Of a stretch of DNA of 64,000 nt, positions 21,084 through 34,275 are shown piece after piece. The stretch's first letter is position 1. Each line of letters begins with the position of its first letter. The position numbers and the translations under genes were made by a program. The DNA comes from Hygrocybe punicea. Its lineage: Eukaryota; Basidiomycota; Agaricomycetes; Agaricales; Hygrophoraceae. The stretch spans positions 2,418,001-2,482,000 of the forward strand of contig OY744462.1 of the NCBI GenBank assembly GCA_963556145.1, given 5' to 3'. A model generated the notes under the pieces. It was not told the DNA's origin. It searched no databases and was given only the letters and a program-made list of their open reading frames with translations.

Positions 21084-24000
21084 CTATGACTCGAGTGAGC
21101 TCATGAAACTTGAGAGGTCCAACCCTTGGTACTCTTCTTCTGCGGGCAAGTCTTCTAATCCTTGTAGGACGTTCTTCTGGCTGATTGGACCAGAAGAATC
21201 CTTGGCTCTCTTTTTGGCCGCAATGGCAGCATCCTCCTCCTCGCTGGTGCGTCTGAAAAGATCTAACACGAGGTCTGTGTCCATCGAAGCTAGTCCTGAG
21301 TTCTGCTGGGTTACAATGGAATTAGCGATATTAAGTTTGAATCGTTGCAATCTACGGAATGAGGATGTCAGAATTTTTTGATATTCGAACGTAACGTAAA
21401 GAAACATGCCCCATAATTTTTTCTTCTAACGTTCCCTTTGTGATCAGCCGGTATACATTCACAACCTTCTTTTGTCCGATGCGATGTGCCCGATCCATCG
21501 CCTGGAGGTCCTTCATAGGGTTCCAGTCATGTTCGACGAAGATCACAGTATCAGCGCCAGTCAACGTCAGTCCAAGCCCACCAACATGGGTTGTGAGCAG
21601 GAGACAATCAATACTTGGGTCGGAATTGAATGTCTGAACGACTGCATGACGTTTATTCGCATCCGTTCCGCCATCCAGGCGCATGTACGTCACAGAAGGC
21701 ATATGCTGCTTGAATAGATCCGTTTCTATGATGTCCAACATTTGCTTCATCTGGCAGAATATGAGGACACGATGCTGAGAAAATGATCCATTGTTGGACT
21801 CGTCCATGGTGTCAACAAGCTCGCTCTTTCCTATATCACCCGTAACGCTGGGGGCCGTTCCTATTCCGCAGTCGGTCAAAAGTTGGCTGCCAAAAGGGTA
21901 ATTGTTGACGGGCGAAACACATCAAACATGTTTGTGTAAACTCACCGAAGAGCAAGCAATTTTGGTGCATGCTGGATATCGCTCAGTTTATCAGTTTTGT
22001 GTCCAACTTTGGTCAATGCGGTGCTGATAGCCTGAGTGTCGTTTTTGAGAACCAGGGCTGGGTGATTGCAAAGTTTCCGCAAATACTGCAATGATTGAAA
22101 TACGTGTTGTTGCCCTCCAGTATTGCTCGTCTGTGCGGACTGAATGACGTCTTCCGCGATGACCCGAGCTTGCGATTTTGAAAAATCATCGTACAGATAT
22201 CTCTGTAGGTCTGATAGCTCGCAGTAATAGTCCTGAATGATCTTGGGAGGTAGATCCTTCAGAACATCCTCTTTCAGACGGCGCAATAGGAATGGAAGAA
22301 CTTGTTTATGCAGAGCTTCGAGGGCCAAGGCGGCTGCCAGAGATGATATTCAAGCTTGAACGACCATGACGACTCGTAGCTACTCACCAGCCTCGCCATT
22401 CTTCGTCTTACCATCCCTATTCGATAAGATTGGCTTGCCAAATCGGTCGTTGAACAAAGACTCTGTCCCTAAGAAGCCGGGCATGAGAAAGTCAAACAAA
22501 CTCCACAACTCTAAAACATTATTTTGGATCGGGGTCCCTGATAAAATGAGTCGGTGTTGGGCGCGTATGCATTTGACGGCTTTGGTAAGTTTCGTTTTTG
22601 CATTCTTGATCACATGGCCTTCGTCAAGGATACAATAAAACCAATTCACATCCTCCAGGTTGGATATGTCATTCCGGACGACTTCGTAGGATGTAATGAC
22701 GACGTCATAATTGATCAGTTTGGAGAGGAGTCGCGTCCGTTCCCGAGCATTTCCTGTATACAAGACGGGCCGCAGGTTCTCGGAATATTTCAATATCTCG
22801 TAATACCAATGACCAGTGAGGGTTGGTGGACAAATGATGAGTGATGGCAGTGGTACGGAGTCCGGTGATTTAGAGTTTTCATATTTCTGGGCGCGCTCAA
22901 AGTGCTTGCTGGATAGGATGCAGATTGATTGAAGCGTTTTGCCGAGACCCATGTCTAGAAATTTGTCACTAGGACCTTGATATGTCCGAAAATCTACATT
23001 GGGCGTACCATCACAAAGAATACCATGCAGCTGGTATTTGGCAAGGAAGGCCAACCAATTCACACCATCTTGCTGGTATTTGCGAAGCTGGGCATTGATT
23101 GTCACTGGAAGATCGTATTGCTCAACCCTGCTTCCGTCTAGAAGTTGCATGAGGAAGTGGCGTTCCATCTCACGCCGCTTTAACAATTCTTCAGGGAAAC
23201 CGGGTGGGTCAGGCAAGCCAGCCTAGGCGCTCATGAGATAACGTGGTCAGAGGCGGGACTTCTGCTTACCTCCAGCGGCACCATCTTCACCAATGATGCA
23301 AAGGTGTTGGTCGCCGTCGATCGTATATCATCGTCAGAATCACTCATTCGACCAAGAACTGGAACGACCATGAATATCACGTAGGGTAGAGCTTTGATAT
23401 CAAGTTTTTGGACAATGTCTTTCAGGCAGTCAGTCAAGGAGCAGAACTGAAGATGAAAGGATACCAACGATACATCAACTCGGTAGCACCTTGCCTGTTG
23501 GCCAAAACAAGAGGATCACCAAGCAAAGGAACGACGTTCTCGATAACATATCGCATTGCTTCAGAGGTCATCACGTCGCAGATAGTCGCAAAACACCGTG
23601 CTGCAGATTGACGAATGATAGCAAATCGGCTATGAAGCGCTAAATTCATCATGGGGAAAGTCTCGACAAGTTTCGGCCATAGATCTTCATGAAGCGTGGG
23701 AACGACGACTTCAAGAACACTCAGCGAATCAATGACATCCTGACCGTACTGCCGTTCGATAAGGCGGTCTGATTCAGGCACTAAATCTAAAATTCTTGTG
23801 AGCATTCTCACCTTTCCGTTCATAAAAGAAGCTTACCAGAACGAAAAGCACTCGAAATACCACCAACCATGGACGTCCACATATTTGGAATGACGTGAAA
23901 CAGTCGAGATCCGAATTTATTGGAAAGCTGGTCAAATGCTAGTTTAGCGCCTCGCCTTGACAAATGTGCCTTGGTTGCCTCATCGATTTTGGCAATTTCG

Positions 24001-27000
24001 GCCTTGTCATTGTCCTTGTCCTTATCCTTCATGGCATCTTTCCCGTTTCGGGTAGGTGTAGATTTGGAAGGTTCTTGGAAAGAAAGAATGCCATTGGTGA
24101 ATTTGCGGGTGAATGCAAAAGTGGGAGTGTGTTCCACGTCTTGGCAAAGGAAAGTACACAAGTTCTTCACAATTTTTTCAGGTGGCTGAGAGATATTATG
24201 ATGAGCGCAGAACTCGATGAACGATGCGACAGCGACAGCGGAACGAGTTTGAAGGTCAACATTGTCCTCGTTCTGTCATTTGACCGGCGTAAGTGTGCAT
24301 TGGCATGAAATTCAGATTGCGCACCTTGATGCCGTTCATAATACCCTTGACGACTGGGCTTACTTTATCTGGCGTGCTTCTAAAGGCGACAAACGCTGCG
24401 GCGAAAGCGGCGGAAACCCGAACGTCATGTTGCGCTTTGACCTCGATATAACGCTCTATGCTGGCAAGAACAGTCATTCGTTTTTCCGCAATGACGGCCA
24501 GTTCTCGCTTCTTTGTTTTGCCTAAACTGTCCTTCAACCGTGTATACATAGGACCAGTGGCAGCACGAGCAGTTTCGATCGTGAAGCATCCTGACTTGGC
24601 TTCACCGGTGATATCAATCTCTACTCCTAAGAAGGGGATAGAGGAAATAGGTAACTTGCAATCTAGAGCGAAAGATTGCAGGAGAGCGTGGCAGTCTCCG
24701 TGAATGCGAGCAAGACTGAATGCCATTTCATGATAGGCAGCCGGAGGCGAGGCTTGCAGCCATGACAAAGTTTTAACACTGAGCTCCTTTGCCAATGATG
24801 ATTTCTCGATGAGTAGCGGTGATGAGGGTAGAGCGATTGCATCATATTCATGAGCCCATTCTTCGGCAATGATGGCAGCCAAGAACTTTTGAAGCATGCT
24901 TGGCGAATCAATGTAGTGCGTAAGGAAGGGTTTAAATATCTTCTCAACGGATTGACCCTGAAGATAGCGAATAAATGGCAGGACTTGGCGATGTCGATCA
25001 TTCACTTACAGACGCGGGCCAGAATACAATCAAATATGCCAACGCTGTCGCAGCCGCTACCCTTGCTTTCAACGTGATCTCAATAGCGATTAATGAGAGA
25101 TCTTGAGCAAGCATGTTTTTGTCAACGTTGTGCCGTTCAGGTGCACCGTCATTCGCGAGGAAAGGACGGTAGAAACAGGAAGGATCGATAGGAACTCCCA
25201 GTGGGGTCATCGTAATTGTGTACCATTCAAGGATCAGTTGCTGCGTTATAACAGATTCCATATGCCCAGTAGAGCAAGCCATGATGGAAAGTGCCTTTCG
25301 CCATGCGGAAAGACTGGCCTCCCGAATATCCGCTCTCTCCTCAACAATGAGGTTCTGGATGAGCAATTGCAGAAACGGAGCAGCAATCCAATCTCTTGGC
25401 AGCGATGAGACTGACATGAATGTATTGAGGGTATTGACCACTGCAAGACGGACGTTCGCAATGGTGTGACGAAAGAATGGGAAGAGGGTCATTGCGAGGG
25501 TAGAGAGGGGAAGACTAAATAGCACCGATTTCAGAATTTCTTGACGTATAAATTGGACGAACACATACGATACAGCTTCATTACCGAGGATACTAATTAC
25601 TTTATCGTAAGTAACAAGTTTGCCTAATGTAGAATTTCAGTATTGCTCGTCCAAACAAAAAACGGATATGTTGACCTAATAGATCCATCACGGCACCGAC
25701 GCTTGAGCTAAGATCGTCCTTCATACCGGACAAACAGCTCCAGAGAACTGTCAAAATTCGATCTAGCGACTCGGGTAATTGCTGGACCAGATACACTGCC
25801 ACGGGCAACAAGCATGAAGCAGCCACAGAACGAACGTCGTCGTCGCGATCTCCTAGACTGTGCGGGAACATCAATCAAACTATCAAGAAACTCACGACAT
25901 ACATAACGCACCCTAGAATAGCCGCATCGGCGATACCTCGGAGCACTTCTTTTCCAGACTCCGAATCGCTCCCTTCAGGCTTGACAAAGCTTGCCTCGAA
26001 GAGATCGCTTCTAACAGCGACTAGATATTTGATACCTAGCAATCCAGCGTGTCGCACTTCCCAGACGTGACCTTTCTCAATGTCCATTTCCTCTTTACCG
26101 GAATTTGAGATAATGGCGAAATCTTGCAGGATCATCTGTTGGAGAATAGAGTGCACATGTAGCACGGAACGGCGAGACATATGAAGAAGCAGGGATGCAA
26201 GGGTTTGTGAGACTGTTTCTCGAACAGGAGCTACCACCTGCCGTAGCAAATTATGAGAACCGCCCAGCACGTTAGAGAGGAATAACTCTCACTTGGTCGG
26301 AAACGAAGTCCCCGAAACGATCCAGAACGAAAACACACAGAAACTTAGCAGCAATATTGTTGCACCATTTTTCGTGAGAAATTTCATTTTCATCTTGAGT
26401 AGCACCATCTGGGGTCGATAGCGCAAGTATTGAGTGACAATAAGCCGATCAAGACGGTGTCGATGCGCACCTCGCATTCCGCCGCATTTTCCTTGTACTT
26501 TGAGTAATTCGCGTAAAGCCATGGCAGCCCCGTGTCTAACTTCCCATGCAACGCTGAATAAGTCCACTTCGAGAACCTTCAGGACACCATCCCAAACCCA
26601 AAGACCAGGATGCACATCCAATGCTCTGGATTGCTGCGCAGCTTTCGGGGATACGGCGCCACCTTTGGTAGGATCAATGATAACTTTCTCAGATGATGGG
26701 CCGTTAACAACAGACATTGGACTGTCTTGTCGCGAGGTAAGGGGTGGAGGAGGATGATCATCAGAGGAAACCAAACGAACTCTGATTAAGAGGTGAAACC
26801 GTTGGAAAAGTATGGAATTTTTGGGATGACTCACTTATTCGACGGACCCGCAACTGCAGCAGTGTATTTTGCACCTGAACTCTGAGGAGGAGGAGGGGGT
26901 GCAGCCACAAATGCCGAGTTTCCGGGTCTCCGCTTTCGTTTAAGACGGTTACGTTCACGAGCAGACAATCCACATTCATCGAGATGGGTGGAGGTGACAG

Positions 27001-27854
27001 TGGGTGCAGAGGACGACGGTGTTGCCGGTGAGACTGGATTTGGGGGGCTGGGTGAACGCTCCTTGACATCCATATGAGTAGATGCGTCGATTGGGGATAC
27101 ATGCAGCGTCTGTTCTTCGATCTTGAGTGAGTTTTCCATATCAATATCGAGGTCCGCGTCAGGATCTGCAGCGAGTTCTTTTTCCAAATCCATGTCGTCT
27201 TCGCCGCTGACGGTGTCCAAAAAGTCAAGGCCTAGTCGTCCCATGGCTTCCTTTCGAGCCTTCTTTACCTCTAATGAACTGGACAGAATACCGGCGGGTT
27301 TGAGAAATTCTTTACCCGAGGACGCAAGAAGAAGTTTGCCTTTCTGCATCAGCTCCTGGACGGAAAAGGAGGGGAAATCCGGAGCGGGGAGAGGTGTATC
27401 TGCATTCATTGAGGGTTTGAGTTCTGCATTTGCCGTTGGTTGCCAGAGCGGAACAAGGGAAAAAATTTGTGACAGTGCGACTGAAGCAGCCGTGCGTGTT
27501 TCGTAAGATTTAGAATGTAAAAATGGTATAATCTTTAGACAAAAAGGAATTAGTACAGGATAGAAATGCAAGGAATTGGCGATGCGCACGCGTGCCACGA
27601 CAGCCATTAGTTCTGCCCATGCTGAGGGATCGACGAGAGATACATGTTGACGGCTTGACTTGATATCCTCCTCGATTGCAACATCACTGATTACACTTTT
27701 CGCTGCCAATTGAGCAAGCTGTTTGGCAGCAGTATTCCTCACTGAAGTTGAAGATCCAGTGTCCAGCAAAAGGAGGAGCCGGTCCAACCTGATTTTTTTT
27801 TCATTATGAGCTCAAAGCGGCCGGTATCAAATTGAACACCGACCTTGAAGTCAT
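21084..27854 (-). CDS. MOT1: MOT1/BTAF1, Swi2/Snf2 ATPase that removes TBP from DNA
   Basis: A nuclear ATPase that strips TATA-binding protein from promoters and redistributes it. The first coding exon is only 11 nt (27854-27844, ATGACTTCAAG); splicing to 27788 gives MTSRLDRLLLLLDTGS. The N-terminal HEAT-repeat region runs through many exons (RNTAAKQLAQLAAKSV; WEVRHGAAMALRELLKVQG; WEVRHAGLLGIKYLVAVR). The C-terminal motor has LRKYQQDGVNWLAFL, the Walker A stretch MGLGKTLQSICIL (joined over an intron to HGILCD), the DEGH box YCILDEGHVIKN, SGTPIQNNVLELW, and motifs V/VI (DCLLLTTHVGGLGLTLTGAD; MDRAHRIGQKKVVNVYRLI). It ends in LDLSSFMSSLES at the TAG 21084-21086. Length is near 1,900 residues, as in the family. 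Confidence 0.94.
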
Positions 27855-28092
27855 ACCAGAAAAGGAAGTGTATGGTCCGGCACTTGCCGCAACAAAATTT
27901 CAGAGATGATCTGGGGGTTTCCCACGTCCGTTCGTCGCGTTTTGGGTCACCTTTATATGATCTGTCCGGTTCCTTGCGCGTGACATTCACGACATTGCCA
28001 TCACGCGTGACATATGTCACGTTGCCGCCTGTTTTCGGAATAGCGCGAGACAGTGAGCAACTGAGTCTGACCGGAAAACAATGGTCTGGCCA
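27855..28092. promoter_or_regulatory. bidirectional promoter of MOT1 and the JmjC gene
   Basis: Only 238 bases separate the two start codons, which face away from each other. CGTGACAT-type half-sites are repeated between about 27977 and 28021, including a perfect 16-bp palindrome. Confidence 0.55.
28006..28021. promoter_or_regulatory. 16-bp perfect palindrome with CATATG core
   Basis: CGTGACATATGTCACG is its own reverse complement and contains the E-box-like core CATATG. A related half-site, gcgtgacat, lies about 30 bases away at 27977-27985. It sits in the middle of the shared promoter and is a good candidate binding site for a dimeric factor (bHLH or bZIP); the factor is unknown. Confidence 0.5.
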
Positions 28093-29565
28093 ATGAAGAT
28101 TACACAGGATATCCTAACTCAACTCAACAATGACAACAATATTTTGACAGCAGGTACGTGGCATCGTCGTCCTGATCGTCCATCTGTGTAATTATGGTAA
28201 AAACAGAATTAGCGAGTTGCGGGTCTGACGTGTTGGGCCGCTTACGCTTTGCAGCCGAAAATTCGGAATCTAGGGAAACTTCTTGTGGCATCCTGGATAG
28301 TCTTATCAATGCAGCGCAGGAGAAACTCTCGTCTTCGACCAGTTCAAGCAACAGGTGCTGGAGGAGGTTGTACACCGATTCTTGTCTTCTCAGAACTCTC
28401 GCAGATGTTACCGATCTTCCTGCGCCTAAAGAGAATACTGTTTTGGAATGTATCGCACGGCTGGATCGGGCAATCATTATAGCAGGCGCTGCTGGAGACG
28501 GAAGATTGGATCTTATCCTGGGCATCATAGAAAAAGTACAGGCCAAATATCTTCTTCACTCCAGCTCCATCCTGTATTTCGGTCCCTCGTCAAGATTATC
28601 GGGTCCACTCATTCAACTCCAGGCCGCTTCTAAACATGTCCGTTGCCTTGACAGTCCCCCTTCTTTTCCGTCTTTCCAAAACCTCTGTCAAGACCCTTTC
28701 ATCTTACGCGGATATGCACGTGAATGGCCTGCTATGCATGAACGGCCCTGGTCATCGCTTGAATACCTTCGCCTCGTAGCCGGTCCGGGCCGCATCGTTC
28801 CCGTGGAAGTGGGGAAAGATTATCGAACCGATAACTGGACACAAAAATTAATGAGTTGGGACGAGTTTCTTGCGTATCTTGAGCAGTCTGAACGATGTTC
28901 GCAGCGGGAAGTCCTATACTTGGCACAGCACAGTCTCCTCACGCAATTTCCTGCACTTCGAAGGGATATTATTATTCCTGACTACGTTTACACTTGTCCC
29001 CCTGCCCCTCCCAACATTCCTCGTTATAAGCCGCCAGGTAACGAAGAGAAACTCGTCATAAACGCTTGGTTGGGCCCAAAAGGGACGGTTTCTCCAGCCC
29101 ATACGGTAAGTAATGGTTCAACTGCATCTTGTATCTTACATTTTCCCACTGCTCTCGCATTTCCAGGATCCATATTTTAATTTCTACGGTATTTTTACCT
29201 GTCACGAATTTTGCTGCTACACTTGATAATCCTTCCTAGTCCAAGTCGTCGGTCAAAAGACCATATGGTTGGCACCACCTCAGGTGTCGTCATTCATGTG
29301 TCCATACCCGTCTTCATCCTCGATAAGCGACAAATCGTATAACCCAGCTGCGAATACTACGAACCCATCCATGAGCAACACTTCCCACATCGACATATTC
29401 ACAGAGGACCAATCTCAGACTGACTATCCGCAATTTTGGGGTAACGTCGTTCCAGACGCCATCAGTGCAACTCTCGAACCGGGGGATGTGCTTTTTTTTC
29501 CACCTGGATGGTGGCATGCTATGCGAAGTGAAGAGACGAGTTTCTCAGTTTCTATGTGGTTCTGA
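28093..29565 (+). CDS. JmjC-domain protein, KDM8/JMJD5-like
   Basis: An Fe(II)/2-oxoglutarate oxygenase of the JmjC family, closest in layout to KDM8/JMJD5. Exons 28093-28153, 28207-29105, 29167-29188 and 29240-29565 total 1,308 nt (435 residues). A helical N-terminal half is followed by the cupin: FILRGYAREWPAMHERPWSS, RIVPVEVGKDYRTDNW, then the HxD iron site in SPAHT-DPYFNFY. VQVVGQKTIWLAPP and PGDVLFFPPGWWHAMR, with the distal His, complete it; it ends SFSVSMWF. The HxD motif is divided by an intron, with its Asp on a 22-nt exon. Metal-binding residues are all present. Between the two core strands lies a Ser/Asn-rich insertion (about 29300-29390). Substrate (histone, ribosomal or other protein) cannot be told from sequence. 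Confidence 0.86.
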
Positions 29566-30671
29566 TCCCCCACGCGGAATTGTTCTTGGATAGGTCAGCG
29601 ACTCAGCATGCAATATTTTTTCTGATGTTCCCCCTCAAACTAGTTGCAAATTCGAGGACGCAGTCTCCAATCCACATATTCGTGATACGGTATCCAAATC
29701 ACATCAACTTGGTTGTGATTTAACCATACGCGGTAAGTAAGTTTATGACCTTTTGTTACTTACGACATTATTGGATTCGACTGCCTCGCACATGGAATTT
29801 ACAGACTCCCGTGATACATAATTCTGCGTTCCTCCCTGCCCGAAGGAGCATCCTGGAGAAACTCCATAACACCCGCAACGGAGTGGTCAACCCAGATGGG
29901 ATGTGGCGTTATGAGCGACAAAAGTGCAACACCCGCCCACGTTGCAGAGACATTCTTTTGTAGATCGTAAGGAGATTTGTAGTCTTCAACCCAACTTGGA
30001 TGGCGTCGGGCACAGTAGGTAGTGAATCCATCCACTCAATGTTGAATCGCGCATGTTTCTTGGTCCGGTGAAGTTCGATGTTTTCATCCATTAGAGTCCT
30101 GTGAAAGTGTTTTCTGCTTTTCACAGTAGCCTGATGGGGCAAGGAAAACCGCACTTACAGTTAGACTTCACTGTGCCTTATTACTACACTTCTTGCCGCT
30201 TCATCTGATAGTTGCCAGTGCTTTTGAAACAGGCCGCTCATCTGATCCCATCGGCAGAAACGCTTTCATTTTTCACCTGTCAAGGACCAGGAGTTTCTTG
30301 AGTCGTTTTCTGTCCGACATCCTGTGTTGACTTCGCCATGTACGCCTAAGTTCAAACCTCACAGTCGCGGCTGCGGTCACGAGGCGGATAGACGTTTGAA
30401 GGACGGACCCGACCCGACACTATATTGGATGATAAACCGGCTTGATGAGAAACATTGGAGGGGCTTGATGGGTCCTGGGTAGCATGGAGTCGCAGGAACA
30501 CCATGTAGGGCTAGTACTGTAAAGTTTAAGGCTGTTGTCGCTGGCAATGTCCAAGTTTGGGAGAACCTGAACTTGATCATGAAGCTTGAGAATACAGGTT
30601 GTTCGTAATCCATTCAGGTTGGGCCTTGACCGCTGCTTCTGCCTCGACGTTAACGTTCTGGTCTCGTCACT
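29566..30671. other. JmjC 3' region and SOG2 upstream region
   Basis: Apart from the doubtful minus-strand gene at 29799-30241 listed separately, no gene was seen. About 430 bases before SOG2 (30242-30671) hold only short open frames. Confidence 0.35.
29799..30241 (-). CDS. candidate small gene, unrecognised
   Basis: ATG 30241 opens MSGLFQKHWQLSDEAARS. Removing a 57-nt GT/AG intron joins it to ATVKSRKHFHRTLMDENIE and LHRTKKHARFNIEWMDSLPT, which reads like real protein. The continuation is unclear. Another frame offers WVEDYKSPYDLQKNVSATWA and TPHPIWVDHSVAGVMEFLQD, ending at TAA 29799. That would need an intron or a frameshift near 30010. It could be a short gene or a broken one. No family recognised. 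Confidence 0.35.
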
Positions 30672-33600
30672 ATGTCGCTGGACGTCGACCCTGCAGCGCG
30701 TACTCCCGTCCGTACGAAAACCCATGGCTCTTCACCTGTTCCTTCGCTTTCTCTTAGTCATGAACACGTTTCCGACGCTCTCAAACGCTCCCCTGACAAT
30801 GGCGCTACACTGGACTTTGCCAAGCAAAATCTTACGGATGTTGGGGAGTCTGCGATTGAAGAGCTGGCTACAATTGGAAGGGAAGATCTCGAGGACCAGG
30901 GTTCAGTTCTTAGGTACGTTGCTGACAGTGCCGCTTGGAAACATCACCTCTGATATCCTGTGCTCCTTCCTCAGAGTTGCTCTCAGCAACAACCATCTGA
31001 CCATCCTGCCCATGGGGTTCGCACTCTTGTCCCGTTTACGGTATCTCAACCTGAAGAATAACAATTTTTCAATCTTCCCCGAAGTTGTGAGCTCGCTTTC
31101 CCCGAATAGTCAACTAAACTTTTCATATCTTCGGACTCAGTTGACAGTCATGCCATCTCTGGATACCTTGGATATCAGCCATAACAAGATTAAACGGTTA
31201 CCTTCACAACCAGGATCCCTGATTAATCTTAGAGTGCGAGATATGTTATCAAAGTTTATTGCCTTCAAGCTGACGTCTTCATAGGTGTTCTGTTTCTCGC
31301 GGAATAAAGTCACCAGGATACCTTCGAACTTCTCCCAGTTTCGCAACCTGGATATCCTCAAGTCGGACCGAAATCCAATTGAGTGGCCACCGAAATTTGT
31401 GATGGAACCTCAAGGAGGGCTCAATACTGCTCAAGGGATGAAGGACTGGATCCGTTCAGTACAGACATGGTTGGAAGTTCATACCTCCAAAACGGAGCTC
31501 TCGATGAGCAACCACAGTTACCTTCATAATGATCAATCGGGGCTGGAAAACAATACGTAGCTATTTCTCTCCCTATTGCATCAACTAGGCGAGAATCCAC
31601 TAATATTATATCTTTATACCGGTAGCGAGGATCGTAAATCGTGGCGCCGTTTTCCGAACATTGGTCATGAGTTCGATGCCGACGTTGCGCTTCACTCCCG
31701 CTCCTTCTCTAGAGATTCCAACTTCTCCATGTCCTCTATCGAAGAATCCCATCAAGAAATAGATACTCCACCACCCACTTCTTTGCAACCAGAACGACCA
31801 CCTTTGTCGCATTTGGATGTTAATCCTTCTCGTGGCCCATCCCCTTCCCCATCGCGCACTCCAGACAGTTATCTTCCGAGTCCAGAAGAATCTGCCGACG
31901 AAGGTTTCGCTGTTGTTTCAAACATCATTCGTCAACAGCAACACCATTTTCGAAATTCCTCTCACATCGTAGATAGACATAGCCCAACGCGTCCCGACCT
32001 GTCTGGAAAGAAGAGCATGCCCGACCTCAGGACCGCTAAAATTAACTTTGCTAGAAAAGCTCCAGACCTGACAGATAGCGGGCCATCGGGCTCTCAGGAA
32101 CTACCAAATCAGTTCATGTCTCCGGCTGATTTCTCGATACCGTCACCCCTCTCACAACGGCATGATTCTGGCTCTTCGGATGAACCCGCTCCGCTGCGTT
32201 CTGCCGAACCCTTTGCACGTCCTGTTGGGGAGTCATCGACTTCGTCAGACCAGCCCGCGCCTTCAATGGAGCTTGAGCGCAACTCCTATTTTCGCAGATT
32301 TTCCGCCCTCACATCCACCATCGTCTCCACCACTCTTCCGGAGCCATTGTTACGCCTCATCGATTCTGCACGAAGTATCCTCTTTGCTGTGAGCCAGGTT
32401 TACCAGACCCTTCAGCACTACACTGTCTTTGTCATCGACGATCGACTTTCATCCGTCCTGCGAAAGGTTCTGGATCCTGCCAGTGCAGACATGATGCAGC
32501 TAATCAACTCACTTGATCGTTTCGATTCCGTGAGCAGGAAAATAATACCACCACCGGTGGTGTGTAGAGCTGTTGTTGAAAGCTGCAAAGACACCGTTGC
32601 TGTTTTTGGCAAGGCCGTCGGTGTTCTGTCCCTGCAGCTTAAAGTTCTCGCAAGCCGTGATGATGTTCGGTACTTGAGGCAAATGCTATTGGTGTTGTAC
32701 GGCGCGACTGCAGAGATTTCGTATGCATGGCAAGCCATGGTCCCGCACGTCGAGGCCGTGAAGCCACTACTCTATGAACGTCGACGGCTTCCTCCTGCTA
32801 AATCACACCTGGATCACTCCCCCACCACATCAACCATTGCCTCTGAACCTACCTCACATTATCCGACGGAAAGGCCTTCCCTTTCTAGAACTCATCCCGA
32901 AGTTGTCATTGACGCATCGGACATTGGGAGAACTCATACAGCCAGACGGCATGCAGGATCGTTTAGTTCGAAGGATGTTGAGATTGGAAAGATATTGCCC
33001 TCATATGAAGAAGTCCCTTTCCTGTCGTCGGGTCTTGTTAGCGGCATGGCCGCAAGGACACCTGCCCTGCGTGTCGCTAAGCGAAAACTGGCTTCAGCCG
33101 CGCCACATCCAGCACCCTCTTCTCCATCAAGTTTGGTGACGAGTCCATCGCCATCTCAGACACCGTCTTCCACTCCTTCAGCGACCGCTGGAGCTGCAAT
33201 GCGGCCGGGGAAACTTCCTTCGACCATCCACTCACGGCAAGGATCTCAAGCCTCTCTTCAAACATCTTCAGCGTCATCACCATCGCCTCCGGTCCCTCCA
33301 AAGCCTTCTCATTTAGAGATTCCCTTGAATTCAAGGTCTCTCGTTGACAAGGAAGCACTTGATGCTATGAGAGTGGCAGTCGAAGCCGCACCTTCCGTTT
33401 GGGAAATGGTGAACGACATTCTAGCTGACTTCTTGGAAACAAATGTCGAGATTCGAGAGAGTCTGGCGCTGGCCAAAATCGTGACCAAGCGACTTAGAGA
33501 GAACATTATTGCCGTACAACAAGGTGATGCGAGTGCGGATAGGAAAAATCTTCGGGAGGATGCACACCTATTTGTCAAGGTGCGTTTTTTGCGTTCTTCT

Positions 33601-34045
33601 GTTCCCATATTGATACGCTAATATATAATCTCAGACGGTTGTTCAACTATCCAACGTGATCAAGACCCATGGTGGTTCTCATGCCATGTCATCAGCGTTG
33701 CGCACGAAGATGGTCACACTCACAAATTCAACCGAAGAATTTGTCATACTTCTCCATGTGTCATCGTTCTCCCCTGCGACCTCTCGCTCGTATTCGCCCA
33801 TGTCTAGCCCGTCTTCAGTCCAAGCAAGTCCTCTGGGTCTATCTGGGGGAGCAGAGGACTCACGACTGGGGGCGAGTCTCTCACGAAACCGAAATAATCA
33901 ATCAGGATTGGGCATGAAGTTTACGATACCTCCTCCACGAGACGGCTCACGCAGTGCCTTGCCAACCCAGTCTTTCAATGTTCCGGCAATTCCACGTCTA
34001 CCGGGAAGGAGAGGAACAAGTTTCGATGAAGAAGTTTTAGGATAA
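30672..34045 (+). CDS. SOG2: SOG2-like leucine-rich-repeat protein of the RAM signalling network
   Basis: Sog2 is the LRR scaffold of the RAM pathway (Cbk1/NDR kinase), acting in polarity, cell separation and wall integrity. It starts at ATG 30672 ([16 protein letters not shown]). A block of LRRs follows across several short exons ([75 protein letters not shown]). A disordered Ser/Pro-rich section leads to the SOG2 domain ([59 protein letters not shown]). After more Ser/Pro-rich sequence, a conserved C-terminal part has [20 protein letters not shown] and [14 protein letters not shown], ending [13 protein letters not shown]. Length is about 1,000 residues. The big internal exon (from about 31600 to 33580) carries most of the domain. 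Confidence 0.88.
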
Positions 34046-34275
34046 TATATATGTATTAGCATTTCATTTTGTTAGAGGTGGATTTGCACGGTGTCCAGTC
34101 TAAGTCTCATCAGCATACTGTACACGTTTACTAATTGGCAATTATTTATAGTATTCTTACTGAACCATCAGAAAACGCTCTTAACCTTGTTACTGGCAGC
34201 GTTTGACGCGAAATGTATCCAAAATTGATGAAGTAAATAAAGGCATCACGCGAAACTCTATTCAAGTCATAGTGT

